Below are positions 1 to 6,270 of a DNA stretch of 6,270 nt, piece after piece. The stretch is taken from contig JALOSD010000224.1 of assembly GCA_025458585.1 (NCBI GenBank), forward strand, positions 1 to 6,270. The letters run 5' to 3'. A program made the position numbers and the translations under genes. The notes beneath the pieces were generated by a model, which had not been told where the DNA came from, did not search any database, and saw nothing but the letters and a program-made list of their open reading frames with translations. Position 1 is the stretch's first letter; each line of letters begins with the position of its first letter. The DNA is from Burkholderiaceae bacterium. GTDB taxonomy: Bacteria; Pseudomonadota; Gammaproteobacteria; Burkholderiales; Burkholderiaceae_C.

Positions 1-907
<907 letters not shown>

Positions 908-913
908 GCGGGT

Positions 914-919
914 CTCCTC
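914..919 (-). promoter_or_regulatory. Ribosome binding site of the methylmalonyl-CoA mutase gene
   Basis: The minus strand reads GAGGAG here, followed by ACCCGC and then the ATG at 905-907. This near-consensus Shine-Dalgarno sequence fixes the start of the mutase. Confidence 0.75.
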
Positions 920-929
920 GGCTGGCCGG

Positions 930-946
930 CGCCGCGCATCGCGGCG
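930..946. promoter_or_regulatory. 17-bp palindrome in the mutase/GntR divergent region, candidate operator
   Basis: The sequence CGCCGCG-CAT-CGCGGCG is a perfect inverted repeat with 7-bp arms and a 3-bp centre. It lies 22 bp upstream of the mutase start codon and 64 bp upstream of the regulator start codon, within the 103-bp region that must contain both promoters. GntR/FCD regulators bind as dimers to short palindromes, usually in their own divergent promoter region. Binding by the neighbouring regulator is therefore a reasonable inference. Because the DNA is very GC-rich, a chance palindrome is possible. I could not pick out convincing -35/-10 boxes for either gene. Confidence 0.35.
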
Positions 947-1010
947 GCCCGGACGGGTCGTATCGGTCGCGCCGGTGCTGTGGCGCTGACGTTTCACCCG
1001 AGATCTGCAC

Positions 1011-1670
1011 GTGTCTGCCGCCGACGCCGCCACCCTCACGCGCCCGCTCGTGCGCCGCGCCCTCTACGAGGACGTGGCCGAGCGGCTGCGGCAGCAGATC
1101 TTCGCCCGCCAGCTGCCGCCCGGCAGCTGGATCGACGAACAGAAGCTCGCCGTCGAGTACGGCATCAGCCGCACGCCGCTGCGCGAGGCGCTGAAGGTGC
1201 TCGCCGTCGAGGGCCTGGTGACGATGAAGCTCGGGCGCGGCGCCTATGTCACCGAGATGAGCCGCGACGACCTCGCGCAGGTCTACCACTTGCTCGCGCT
1301 GCTCGAGAGCGACGCCGCGGCGACCGTCGCGGCGCGCGCCGACGAAGCGCAGCGCGCGCGCCTGCGTGCGCTGCACGAGCAACTCGAGGCGGCCGTGGAC
1401 CAGCGCGACGCCTTCTTCGGCCTCAACGAACGCTGGCATCTCGCGCTGCTTGAGATCGCGTCCAACCGCTGGAGCTCGCAGCTGGCGGCCGACCTGCGCA
1501 AGGTGATGAAGCTCAGCCGCCACCATTCGCTGTTCAAGCAGGGGCGGCTCGCGGACTCGCTCGCCGAGCACCGCGCGATCATGCGTGCGATCGAGGCTCG
1601 GGACGCCGAGGGGACCCGGCGCGCGATGCAGGCGCACTTCGCGAGCGGCCTCGAGGCGGCCGCGGGCTGA
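1011..1670 (+). CDS. GntR-family transcriptional regulator, FadR/FCD subfamily
   Basis: A 219-residue DNA-binding regulator of typical FCD-subfamily length. Residues about 15-82 form the winged helix-turn-helix: YEDVAERLRQQI opens it, SRTPLREALKVL (53-64) is the recognition-helix signature, and GLVTMKLGRGAYVTEMS (68-84) is the wing with the conserved RGAYV turn. Residues about 87-215 form the all-helical FCD ligand domain, with NERWHLALLEIASN (139-152), EHRAI (186-190) and a late His209. Asn139, His143, His187 and His209 sit where FCD proteins carry metal or ligand contacts; position 139 is often Asp. The start is GTG at 1011: the frame is closed by a TGA at 987-989 and no ATG is available. 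No strong Shine-Dalgarno sequence precedes it. The gene is divergent from methylmalonyl-CoA mutase, so it probably controls that gene or cluster and itself. The effector is unknown; an acyl-CoA-derived or organic acid is a guess from context. Confidence 0.93.
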   Translation: MSAADAATLTRPLVRRALYEDVAERLRQQIFARQLPPGSWIDEQKLAVEYGISRTPLREALKVLAVEGLVTMKLGRGAYVTEMSRDDLAQVYHLLALLESDAAATVAARADEAQRARLRALHEQLEAAVDQRDAFFGLNERWHLALLEIASNRWSSQLAADLRKVMKLSRHHSLFKQGRLADSLAEHRAIMRAIEARDAEGTRRAMQAHFASGLEAAAG

Positions 1671-1707
1671 ACACGCGGCCGACCAGCGCGAACGACGCCC
1701 CAGAAAC

Positions 1708-1736
1708 GCCTCGCCCCGCGCGAGGCGGGGCGAGGC
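1708..1736. terminator. Strong GC hairpin between convergent genes, probable bidirectional terminator
   Basis: An 11-bp perfect stem (arms 1708-1718 and 1726-1736) with a 7-nt loop lies between the stop codon of the GntR regulator (1670, + strand) and the stop codon of the small minus-strand gene (1756). Read on the minus strand, the stem is followed by GTTTCT, a short U-rich stretch, so intrinsic termination looks better for the small gene than for the regulator, where AGGGTTC follows. Position and stem strength support a shared terminator. Confidence 0.7.
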
Positions 1737-1755
1737 AGGGTTCAGGCGCTGCGGC

Positions 1756-1989
1756 TCAGGACTTCAGCTTGGCTTCCAGTTCCTTGCACGACGGCGCACA
1801 CACCGTCTGCGAGCGGCCGAGCAGCTTGCGCGTCTTCAGCATCGAGCGCGGCCGATGCTTGCCGCACAGGAAGCACGACATCGTGCCGGCCCCGAACGCG
1901 CCGGCGACCGAAAACGGCGAACCCGGTGCCTTCGAGCGGTAGCGCAAACCGTCTGCGTCTACCAGCGTCTTGATCTCTTCCTTGGCCAT
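1756..1989 (-). CDS. Small protein of unknown function with two Cys pairs (possible zinc ribbon)
   Basis: A 77-residue basic protein that I cannot assign to a named family. Cys39 and Cys42 form a CX2C pair (MSCFLCGKH) and Cys64 and Cys68 form a CX3C pair (TVCAPSCKE), separated by 21 residues rich in Arg and Lys (KHRPRSMLKTRKLLGR). This spacing suits a small zinc ribbon or knuckle, perhaps binding nucleic acid; that is inference. No signal peptide or membrane segment is seen. The ATG at 1987-1989 is preferred because GGAG (1997-2000) stands 7 nt upstream with AGGAGT just beyond it, and the protein then begins MAKEEIKTLV. The same frame extends to an ATG at 2124, but the added residues look like translated leader DNA. 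It lies downstream of gltA on the same strand with a 192-bp gap and its own possible promoter, and ends at the hairpin at 1708-1736. Confidence 0.8.
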   Translation of the reverse strand: MAKEEIKTLVDADGLRYRSKAPGSPFSVAGAFGAGTMSCFLCGKHRPRSMLKTRKLLGRSQTVCAPSCKELEAKLKS

Positions 1990-1996
1990 GGTGTTG

Positions 1997-2006
1997 CTCC
2001 ACTCCT
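1997..2006 (-). promoter_or_regulatory. Ribosome binding site of the small Cys-pair protein
   Basis: The minus strand reads AGGAGTGGAG here, giving two Shine-Dalgarno-like cores. The nearer, GGAG, is 7 nt from the ATG at 1987-1989. This decides the shorter 77-residue start over an in-frame ATG at 2124. Confidence 0.6.
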
Positions 2007-2042
2007 GTCGGGGTCGGTGAACGGCGTCCAACCCGTAAGGAT

Positions 2043-2071
2043 ACTGTATGTACGCCCAGTCTGCTCGCGAA
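2043..2071 (-). promoter_or_regulatory. Possible sigma-70-type promoter for the small Cys-pair gene
   Basis: On the minus strand TTCGCG (2066-2071) and TACAGT (2043-2048) are separated by exactly 17 nt and lie about 55-80 nt upstream of the start at 1989. Matches to consensus are only 3/6 and 4/6. The main support is that this is the one AT-richer patch (about 2037-2055) in the gltA-downstream gap, and it includes the small symmetrical sequence ATACTGTAT. Treat as tentative. Confidence 0.3.
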
Positions 2072-2141
2072 GGGCCTCTCGCCAGGGCCCCGCGAGGCTG
2101 CCGCGAGGGGCAGCACGCACCCACGACGCAGGCTTCTCGGG

Positions 2142-2168
2142 GCCGGGCGCAGCGGTCGCCGCGCCGGC
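2142..2168 (-). terminator. Hairpin just downstream of gltA, possible terminator
   Basis: The minus strand can fold GCCGGCGC against GCGCCCGGC, an 8-bp stem with one bulged C and a 10-nt loop, beginning 14 bp after the gltA stop codon. No U-tract follows, so it is either a weak or factor-assisted terminator, an mRNA 3' end stabiliser, or chance in GC-rich DNA. The remaining gap (about 2072-2141) shows only short repeats and no gene. Confidence 0.35.
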
Positions 2169-2181
2169 ATCCGGGACACCT

Positions 2182-3495
2182 TCAGGACCGCTCGCCGATG
2201 GGCTTGACGTCGCGGCGCACCGAGCCGACGTAGAGCTGGCGCGGGCGGCCGATCTTGTACTCGGGGTCGCCGATCATCTCGTTGAGCTGGGCGATCCAGC
2301 CCACCGTGCGCGCGAGCGCGAAGATCGCCGTGAACAGGCCGACCGGGATGCCGATCGCGCGCTGCACGATGCCCGAGTAGAAGTCGACGTTCGGGTACAG
2401 CTTGCGGGCGACGAAGTACTCGTCCTCGAGAGCGATCTTCTCGAGCGCCATGGCGAGCTTGAACAGCGGATCCTGCTCGAGGCCGAGCGCGCCGAGCACC
2501 TCGTGGCAGGTCTCGCGCATCAGCTTGGCGCGCGGGTCGTAGTTCTTGTAGACCCGGTGCCCGAAGCCCATCAGCTTGACACTGGAGTTCTTGTCCTTGA
2601 CCTGCTTGATGAAGTCGCCGATCTTCTCGACGCCGCCGTTGCGCTGGATGTCCTCCAGCATGTTCAGCGCCGCTTCGTTGGCACCGCCGTGCGCGGGCCC
2701 CCACAGGCACGCGACGCCGGCGGCGATCGCGGCGAACGGGTTGGTGCCCGAACTGCCGCACAGACGCACCGTCGACGTCGACGCGTTCTGCTCGTGGTCG
2801 GCGTGCAGGATGAAGATGCGGTCGAGCGCGCGCACGAGCACGTCGTTCGGCTCGTACTCCTCGCACGGCGTCCCGAACATCATGCGCATGAAATTCGCGG
2901 TGTAGCTCAGCGCGTTCTTCGGGTAGATGTACGGCTGGCCGACGCCGTACTTGTACGACATCGCCACCAGCGTCGGCATCTTCGCGATCAGCCGGTGCGC
3001 GGCGATCTCGCGGTGCTTCGGGTTGTTGATGTCGGTGCTGTCGTGATAGAACGCCGACAGCGCGCCGACCAGCCCCGTCATCACGGCCATCGGGTGCGCG
3101 TCTCGGCGGAAGCCGCGCAGGAAGAACTGCATCTGCTCGTTGACCATCGTGTGGTTGGTGATGGTCTTGTGGAAGTCGCGCTGCTGCTGCGCGTTCGGCA
3201 GCTCGCCGTACAGCAGCAAGTAGCACACGTCCAGGAAGTCGCAGTGCGTCGCGAGCTGCTCGATCGGGTAGCCGCGGTACAGCAGCTCGCCCTTGTCGCC
3301 GTCGATGTAGGTGATCGTCGACTGGCACGACGCGGTCGACAGGAAGCCGGGGTCGTAGGTGAACTTGCCGGTCTGCGCGTACAGCTTGCGGATGTCGATC
3401 ACGTCGGGCCCGATGCTGCCCGTGTAGATCGGCAACTCCATGCTCGGGCTGCCGTCGGAGAACGACAGGGTGGCTTTCACGTCGGAGGGCGTCAT
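2182..3495 (-). CDS. gltA: Citrate synthase, type II (hexameric, NADH-regulated type)
   Basis: It condenses acetyl-CoA and oxaloacetate to citrate, the entry step of the TCA cycle, in the cytosol. The protein is 437 residues, close to the usual 427-435 of type II enzymes. The catalytic set is complete: His269 in WGPAHGGANEAAL, His313 in GFGHRVYKNYDPRA and Asp371 in NVDFYSG. HADHEQNASTSTVR (231-244) and the C-terminal KIGRPRQLYVG (414-424) are also classic. By alignment from memory with E. coli GltA, the NADH-site residues His115, Thr116, Tyr150, Arg168 and Lys172 are present, as is the reactive Cys211. This suggests NADH inhibition, although the E. coli Arg109 position is Asn114 here. The ATG at 3493-3495 has AGGAA 6 nt upstream. 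The gene starts 15 bp after the sdhE stop codon, so it is probably read from the sdh operon, as is usual in Burkholderiales. No lesion was seen. Confidence 0.97.
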   Translation of the reverse strand: MTPSDVKATLSFSDGSPSMELPIYTGSIGPDVIDIRKLYAQTGKFTYDPGFLSTASCQSTITYIDGDKGELLYRGYPIEQLATHCDFLDVCYLLLYGELPNAQQQRDFHKTITNHTMVNEQMQFFLRGFRRDAHPMAVMTGLVGALSAFYHDSTDINNPKHREIAAHRLIAKMPTLVAMSYKYGVGQPYIYPKNALSYTANFMRMMFGTPCEEYEPNDVLVRALDRIFILHADHEQNASTSTVRLCGSSGTNPFAAIAAGVACLWGPAHGGANEAALNMLEDIQRNGGVEKIGDFIKQVKDKNSSVKLMGFGHRVYKNYDPRAKLMRETCHEVLGALGLEQDPLFKLAMALEKIALEDEYFVARKLYPNVDFYSGIVQRAIGIPVGLFTAIFALARTVGWIAQLNEMIGDPEYKIGRPRQLYVGSVRRDVKPIGERS

Positions 3496-3510
3496 CGCAG
3501 GTTCCTTTCG

Positions 3511-3909
3511 TCAGTCGTCGGTCGGACGCGGGCGCCGCATCAGCGCCAGCACCTCGTGCACTTCGGGCCGGTCGAGCGCGTCCCGCGGCTCGGTGCGCGC
3601 GAGCAGCAGGTCGAGCAGATCGTTGTCCGGCAGGTCCATCAGCGCGGTCAGCCCCGCGGCCTGCCTTGTCGTGATCGTCTCCTCGTGGTGGCGAAAGAAG
3701 CGCTCGACGAACAGGTCGTTCTCGAGCAACCCGCGCCGGCAGCGCCACTTGAGCTTCGAGAGCGCGCGCGCGTCGAGCGCCGTCTCCTGGTCGAGCGGCC
3801 GCCGCGGATCCGGCTGAGCCGGTCCGCTGGCGGCGCCCCCATGGGCCACGGTGGGGCCCTTGCAGGGCCCTGGGGGAGGCGCCGAAGGCGCTTCGGGGGG
3901 GAGCCTCAT
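3511..3909 (-). CDS. sdhE: SdhE, FAD assembly factor for succinate dehydrogenase, with unusual N-terminal extension
   Basis: A small cytosolic chaperone that promotes covalent FAD attachment to SdhA. The conserved core starts near residue 46 (LDARALSKLKWRCRRG) and carries the family RGxxE motif as Arg59-Gly60-Leu-Leu-Glu63, followed by LFVERFF and LMDLPDNDLLDLLL (90-103). SdhE proteins are usually about 80-100 residues; this one is 132 if translated from the ATG at 3907-3909. That ATG overlaps the sdhB stop as ATGA, which favours coupled translation, though no Shine-Dalgarno sequence is visible. The first 40 or so residues (MRLPPEAPSAPPPGPCKG and on) are Pro/Ala/Gly-rich, unlike the family, and are encoded by a palindromic element. 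The only other in-frame start before the core is GTG at 3847-3849 (Val21), preceded by AAGGG. Core identity is firm; the start is uncertain. The gene lies between sdhB and gltA. Confidence 0.88.
   Translation of the reverse strand: MRLPPEAPSAPPPGPCKGPTVAHGGAASGPAQPDPRRPLDQETALDARALSKLKWRCRRGLLENDLFVERFFRHHEETITTRQAAGLTALMDLPDNDLLDLLLARTEPRDALDRPEVHEVLALMRRPRPTDD
3832..3905. repeat. GC-rich palindromic (REP-like) element at the sdhB/sdhE junction
   Basis: Directly after the sdhB stop codon lies a dense set of inverted repeats. They are a 7-bp perfect stem with 3-nt loop (3854-3860 with 3864-3870), a 6-bp stem with 3-nt loop (3882-3887 with 3891-3896), and an outer pairing of 3832-3841 with 3871-3876 plus 3880-3883, bulged by AGG. 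CCCATGGG at 3838-3845 is also self-complementary. G and C homopolymer runs flank it. It resembles the short mobile intergenic palindromes common in Burkholderiales genomes, though I cannot confirm other copies. It is read through in frame as the SdhE N-terminus, and could also fold in the mRNA and modulate sdhE-gltA expression. Confidence 0.5.
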
Positions 3910-4583
3910 ACCGCGCGCCGGACCATCAGCTCCTTGATCTTGCCGATCGCCTTCGTCGGGTTCAGCCCCTTCGGGCAGACGTCGACGCAGTTCATGATCG
4001 TGTGGCAGCGGAACAGCCGGTACGGGTCCTCGAGGTTGTCGAGGCGTTCGCTCGTGGCCTGGTCACGGCTGTCGGCGATGAAGCGGTAGGCCTGCAGCAG
4101 GCCGGCAGGACCGACGAACTTGTCGGGGTTCCACCAGAAGCTTGGGCAGCTGGTGGAGCAGCTCGCGCACAGGATGCACTCGTAAAGGCCGTTGAGCTCG
4201 TCGCGCTCCTCGGGCGACTGCAGGCGCTCCTTCTCGGGCAGCGGCGTGTCGTTGACGAGGTACGGCTTGATGCTGTGGTACTGCTTGAAGAACTGCGTCA
4301 TGTCCACGATCAGGTCGCGGATCACCGGCAGCCCGGGCAGCGGCTTGAGGACCACGGGGCAGGCAAGGCCGTTCTTGCCGTTGATGTTCATCGCGTCGGA
4401 GCCGCACACCCCCTCTCGGCACGAGCGGCGGAAGCTCAGCGTCGGGTCGACCGACTTGAGCTTCATCAGCGCGTCGAGCAGCATGCGCTCGCTGCCGTCG
4501 AGCTCGACCTGCAGCGTCTGCATGTACGGCTTGGCGTCCTTGTCGGGGTCGTAGCGGTAGATCTGGAACGTGCGCTGGGCCAT
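3906..4583 (-). CDS. sdhB: Succinate dehydrogenase iron-sulfur subunit, apparently lacking nine codons
   Basis: The electron-transfer subunit of complex II, bound to the cytoplasmic face of the membrane between SdhA and SdhC/D. The [2Fe-2S] ligands are Cys55, Cys60, Asp63 and Cys75 (SCREGVCGSDAMN, then GLAC), in the same numbering as E. coli. The [4Fe-4S] ligands are Cys136, Cys139, Cys142 and Cys203. The [3Fe-4S] ligands are Cys146, Cys193 and Cys199 (CILCASCSTSCPSFWWNP and FRCHTIMNCVDVCPKG). Quinone-site residues Pro147, Ser148, Trp151 and His194 match the E. coli set. The protein is 225 residues, while betaproteobacterial SdhB is usually about 234. The shortfall is placed after Cys75, where only PVVLK separates it from PLPGLPVIRD instead of about 14 residues. 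The ATG at 4581-4583 has GAGGAG 6 nt upstream. It follows sdhA by 21 bp and overlaps sdhE by 4 bp. Confidence 0.95.
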   Translation of the reverse strand: MAQRTFQIYRYDPDKDAKPYMQTLQVELDGSERMLLDALMKLKSVDPTLSFRRSCREGVCGSDAMNINGKNGLACPVVLKPLPGLPVIRDLIVDMTQFFKQYHSIKPYLVNDTPLPEKERLQSPEERDELNGLYECILCASCSTSCPSFWWNPDKFVGPAGLLQAYRFIADSRDQATSERLDNLEDPYRLFRCHTIMNCVDVCPKGLNPTKAIGKIKELMVRRAV

Positions 4584-4588
4584 GACTT

Positions 4589-4594
4589 CTCCTC
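4589..4594 (-). promoter_or_regulatory. Ribosome binding site of sdhB
   Basis: GAGGAG on the minus strand, followed by AAGTC and the ATG at 4581-4583, inside the 21-bp sdhA-sdhB gap. It supports independent translation initiation of sdhB even if sdhA translation is lost through the frameshift. Confidence 0.7.
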
Positions 4595-4604
4595 TTGGCG
4601 CGGG

Positions 4605-6270
4605 TCAGAAGGTGCGGACCTTGGGGGGTACCGACTCGACGGTCAGCGGCTTGAGCTGCACCGGCTTGTAGTCGAGACGGCTACCCTCGGAGAACCAGAG
4701 CGTGTGCTTCATCCACTCGCGGTCGTTGCGGCCGAGCGGGCAGTCCGGGTCGTCGGCGCCGCGTTCGTAGTCCTTGACGGTGTGCGCGCCGCGGCATTCC
4801 TGGCGCGCCGCCGCCGACACCATCGTCGCCTGCGCGGCCTCGATCAGGTTCTCGACCTCGAGCGCCTCGATGCGCGCCGTGTTGAAGACCTTGCTCTTGT
4901 CCTTCAGCGCGATCGCCTCGACGCGCTCGCGCAGCGCGGCCACCTTGACCACGCCCTGGTCCATGCTCGCCCGCGTGCGGAACACGCCGGCGTGCTGCTG
5001 CATCGTGGCGCGGATGTCGTTGGCGACGTCCTGCGCGTACTCGCCGCTGGTGCTGGCGTCGAACCGAGCCAGCCGCGCCAGCGACGCGTCGGCGGCGTCC
5101 TTGGGCAAGGGCTTGTGCGCCTGGTCGGCGCGCCTGAAGCTGTCGACGATGTGATTGCCGGCGGCGCGGCCGAACACCAGCAGGTCGAGCAGCGAGTTGG
5201 TGCCCAGACGGTTCGCGCCGTGCACGCTGACGCACGAGCACTCGCCGACCGCGTAGAGCCCGTTGACGACGACGTTCGGGGTCGCGCCCTTCGGCACCAC
5301 GACCTGGCCGTGCACGTTGGTCGGGATGCCGCCCATCTGGTAGTGGATGGTCGGCACCACGGGGATCGGCTCCTTCGTGATGTCGACGTTGGCGAAGTTG
5401 TGGCCGATCTCGAACACGCTGGGCAGGCGCTTCATGATCGTCTCGGCGCCCAGGTGCGTCATGTCGAGGTGGATGTAGTCCTTGTTCGGACCGCAGCCGC
5501 GCCCTTCCTTGATCTCCTGGTCCATGCAGCGGCTGACGAAGTCGCGCGGCGCGAGGTCCTTCAGCGTCGGCGCGTAGCGCTCCATGAAGCGCTCGCCGTT
5601 GGCGTTGCGCAGGATCGCGCCTTCTCCGCGGCAGCCCTCGGTCAGCAGCACGCCGGCGCCGGCGACGCCGGTGGGGTGGAACTGCCAGAATTCCATGTCC
5701 TCGAGCGGGATGCCGGCGCGCGCCGCCATGCCAAGCCCGTCGCCGGTGTTGATGAAGGCGTTCGTGCTCGCGGCGTAGATGCGCCCGGCGCCACCGGTGG
5801 CCAGCAGCGTCGTCTTCGCCTCGAGGACGTAGACCGAGCGCGGTCACGCCCAGCACGTCGCCGTCAGCGTCGCGGATCAGGTCGAGCGCCATCCACTCCA
5901 CGAAGAACGTCGTGCGCGCCTTCACGTTCTGCTGGTACAGCGTGTGCAGCATCGCGTGGCCGGTGCGGTCGGCGGCGGCGCAGGCGCGCTGCACGGGCTT
6001 CTCGCCGTAGTTGGCGGTGTGGCCGCCGAACGGGCGCTGGTAGATCGTGCCGTCGGGGTTGCGGTCGAACGGCATGCCGAAGTGCTCGAGCTCGTAGACG
6101 ACCTTCGGCGCCTCGCGGCACATGAACTCGATCGCGTCCTGGTCGCCCAGCCAGTCGCTGCCCTTGACCGTGTCGTAGAAGTGGTAGTGCCAGTTGTCCT
6201 CGCTCATGTTGCCGAGCGAGGCGCCGATGCCGCCCTGCGCCGCCACCGTGTGCGAGCGCGTCGGGAACAC
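4605..6270 (-). CDS. sdhA: Succinate dehydrogenase flavoprotein subunit, 5'-partial and frameshifted
   Basis: The FAD subunit of complex II, which oxidises succinate to fumarate. The window holds all but about the first 42 residues, which would carry the dinucleotide-binding glycines. Two reading frames make one protein. Positions 6270-5836 give 145 residues from VFPTRSHTVAAQGG to LIRDADGDVLGVTAL; the His at 6250-6252 is the FAD attachment site. Positions 5834-4605 give 409 residues from VYVLEAKTTLLATGGAGR to PPKVRTF. In the second part are the active-site FHPTG His (5676-5678), LAPRD Arg (about 5544-5546), PTIHYQMGG His (about 5343-5345) and GANRLGTNS Arg (5208-5210). The frame changes at 5835: relatives have about six more residues (of the form EMETGD) there, so roughly 17 nt are missing. 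As written, the gene would yield a dead protein; a true deletion or an assembly error are both possible. It heads the sdhB-sdhE-gltA run, with sdhC and sdhD expected upstream. Confidence 0.95.

Noticed and set aside
969..986. GCGCC...GGCGC inverted repeat upstream of the GntR gene
   Set aside because: Only 5-bp arms with an 8-nt spacer, in very GC-rich DNA; too weak to call an operator.
1990..2124. Upstream extension of the small Cys-pair protein to an ATG at 2124
   Set aside because: The extra 45 residues lack conserved character, and a clear Shine-Dalgarno sequence sits just before the ATG at 1989.
2048..2233. 61-codon + strand frame in the gltA-downstream gap
   Set aside because: No ribosome site, it runs into the 3' end of gltA antisense, and its Arg/Pro/Gly-rich composition looks non-coding.
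1742..3748. 668-codon open frame on the - strand
   Set aside because: An out-of-frame reading of sdhE, gltA and the small gene. It is Arg/Pro/Ala-rich, while the true frames show catalytic motifs.
1585..4089. 834-codon open frame on the + strand
   Set aside because: It lies antisense to the small Cys-pair gene, gltA, sdhE and the end of sdhB, all with strong family signatures. Its translation is Arg/Val/Asp/Leu-rich with no recognisable domain, as expected for the complement of GC-rich coding DNA.
5829..5850. Programmed ribosomal frameshift in sdhA
   Set aside because: There is no slippery heptamer or following structure, and the residues expected between the two blocks are also missing. 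That indicates lost DNA rather than recoding.
4002..6125. 707-codon open frame on the + strand
   Set aside because: Antisense to sdhB and sdhA. The composition is a low-complexity Val/Arg/Ala/Asp shadow and it spans the sdhA frameshift without any domain of its own.

Overview
The window is GC-rich chromosomal DNA with tightly packed, standard metabolic genes. Protein sequences and gene order (sdhA-sdhB-sdhE-gltA on one strand) point to a betaproteobacterium of the order Burkholderiales, probably near the Rubrivivax/Leptothrix/Comamonadaceae group. That placement rests on remembered protein similarity and gene order, not on a search.

Layout. On the minus strand, 1-907 is the N-terminal 302 codons of methylmalonyl-CoA mutase, which runs off the left edge. 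Divergent from it, 1011-1670 (+) encodes a GntR/FCD-type regulator. The 103 bp between the two starts holds a perfect 7-bp-arm palindrome that is a candidate operator. A strong hairpin at 1708-1736 separates the regulator from a convergent small gene (1756-1989, minus) for a 77-residue protein with two Cys pairs. From 6270 down to 2182 the minus strand carries an operon-like block: sdhA (N-terminus beyond the right edge), sdhB, sdhE and gltA. Spacings are 21 bp, a 4-bp overlap, and 15 bp. sdhC and sdhD would be expected beyond the right edge.

How the genes work together. Citrate synthase brings acetyl-CoA into the TCA cycle. SdhA/SdhB form the hydrophilic part of succinate dehydrogenase (complex II), and SdhE attaches FAD to SdhA. 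Methylmalonyl-CoA mutase makes succinyl-CoA from propionyl-CoA-derived methylmalonyl-CoA, so it feeds the same cycle one step before succinate. The GntR protein is the likely local regulator of the mutase side.

What is not ordinary. The gene content is core metabolism and I found no new defence, mobile or biosynthetic system. Three local anomalies in the sdh block deserve a check. First, sdhA is frameshifted at about 5835, where roughly 17 nt appear to be missing between two well-conserved halves. Second, sdhB appears to lack nine codons directly after the third Cys ligand of its [2Fe-2S] cluster. Third, sdhE begins with about 40 extra low-complexity residues encoded by a palindromic GC-rich element wedged against the sdhB stop codon. 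The two deletions may be real or may be assembly errors; the sequence alone cannot decide. Long open frames on the opposite strand of the sdh/gltA block are GC-rich shadows.
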